DNA of 5,445 bases from NCBI GenBank assembly GCA_964614245.1, contig CAZTKU010000188.1:1-5445 (forward strand), read 5' to 3'. Positions 5,340-5,445 of this stretch are shown piece after piece (the first letter of the stretch is position 1; each line of letters starts with the position of its first letter). The notes under the pieces are model-generated. The model ran no database searches, was not told where the DNA came from, and saw nothing but the letters and a program-made list of their open reading frames with translations. Source of the DNA: VGWB01 sp964614245. Lineage in GTDB: Bacteria; Bacteroidota; Ignavibacteria; UBA10030. Position numbers and translations under genes: made by a program.

Positions 5340-5368
5340 TGCCGCTTTCTTTTGGAAAGAAAGCGGCA
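5340..5368. repeat. 13-bp perfect palindrome
   Basis: TGCCGCTTTCTTT (5340-5352) is perfectly complementary to AAAGAAAGCGGCA (5356-5368) around a 3-nt TGG loop. The following GAAAGAAACTTCGTCG has the style of dispersed intergenic repeats recalled from other genomes. It lacks a T-run on either side, so terminator function is unsupported despite the stable stem. Confidence 0.65.
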
Positions 5369-5445
5369 GAAAGAAACTTCGTCGAAATCGTAACTCCCCG
5401 TGATGAACCTTCCAGCCCACGGGCCGTCATTTCACCCCCGTCAAG

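Larger units (their letters stand above)
4932..5445. other. Gene-free, palindrome-rich intergenic region
   Basis: No credible gene is seen in these 514 bases. The open frames present are short, have no recognisable domain, and run through GC-rich inverted repeats that account for their apparent coding length. The region instead carries at least five perfect or near-perfect hairpins (listed separately), an AAATTAATTT palindrome (5247-5256), and four alternating GTCACG/CGTGAC hexamers between 4971 and 5122. It may be a cluster of dispersed repeats, a structured RNA, or the upstream region of a gene beyond the right edge. Confidence 0.7.

Noticed and set aside
5245..5430. A 61-codon minus-strand open frame
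   Set aside because: Its centre is the 13-bp palindrome. The FLSAAFFPKES-like stretch is a translation of repeat DNA.
1..5445. A CRISPR array, insertion sequence or phage segment
   Set aside because: There are no regularly spaced direct repeats, transposase, integrase or phage structural genes.

Overview
The window looks like a chromosomal stretch from a mid-GC, non-enteric environmental bacterium. Three things point, weakly, towards the Bacteroidota/Chlorobiota (Ignavibacteria-like) neighbourhood: the style of the GAF–SpoIIE phosphatase, the sigma / zinc-finger anti-sigma / small periplasmic protein triad, and the dispersed CACAAAG-type and GC-rich palindromic intergenic repeats. The sequence alone does not fix the taxon. 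Most genes have recognisable Shine-Dalgarno sequences, and one promoter is a perfect sigma-70 consensus, so this is not a classical Bacteroides-type signal set.

Layout from left to right: (1) the 3' end of a plus-strand DUF559/Vsr-like nuclease gene entering from outside the window (1-282). (2) A short tail-to-tail gap with two abutting stem-loops (297-338). (3) A complete minus-strand class I cysteine desulfurase (377-1543). A plausible promoter sits so close to its ATG that the mRNA may be leaderless. (4) A gap holding an intrinsic terminator (1581-1611) and a fold-back CACAAAG element (1643-1726). (5) A tightly overlapping minus-strand operon read from high to low coordinates: ECF sigma factor (3440-2883), membrane anti-sigma with a zinc-binding N-terminus (2902-2255), and a secreted Spy/CpxP/CnrX-like helical protein (2258-1761). 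(6) Upstream of it on the same strand, a cytoplasmic GAF–SpoIIE/PP2C phosphatase (4838-3561), preceded by a TTGACA-17-TATAAT promoter (4931-4903). (7) About 510 bases without a credible gene (4932-5445), rich in perfect inverted repeats, including a 75-nt three-way-junction-like element.

How the genes probably work together: the ECF sigma is held by its membrane anti-sigma. The exported helical protein is well placed to sense or buffer envelope or metal stress and to set how much sigma is free. The SpoIIE phosphatase would normally dephosphorylate an anti-anti-sigma (STAS) protein in a partner-switching pathway; no STAS or RsbW-type kinase gene is in this window. No clear terminator separates the phosphatase from the sigma operon, so all four may share one transcript ending at the 1581-1611 terminator. 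The cysteine desulfurase appears to be a separate transcription unit. I see no CRISPR array, tRNA, rRNA, insertion sequence or clearly novel multi-gene system. The most unusual material is the structured non-coding DNA at 4932-5445 and the possible leaderless desulfurase mRNA.
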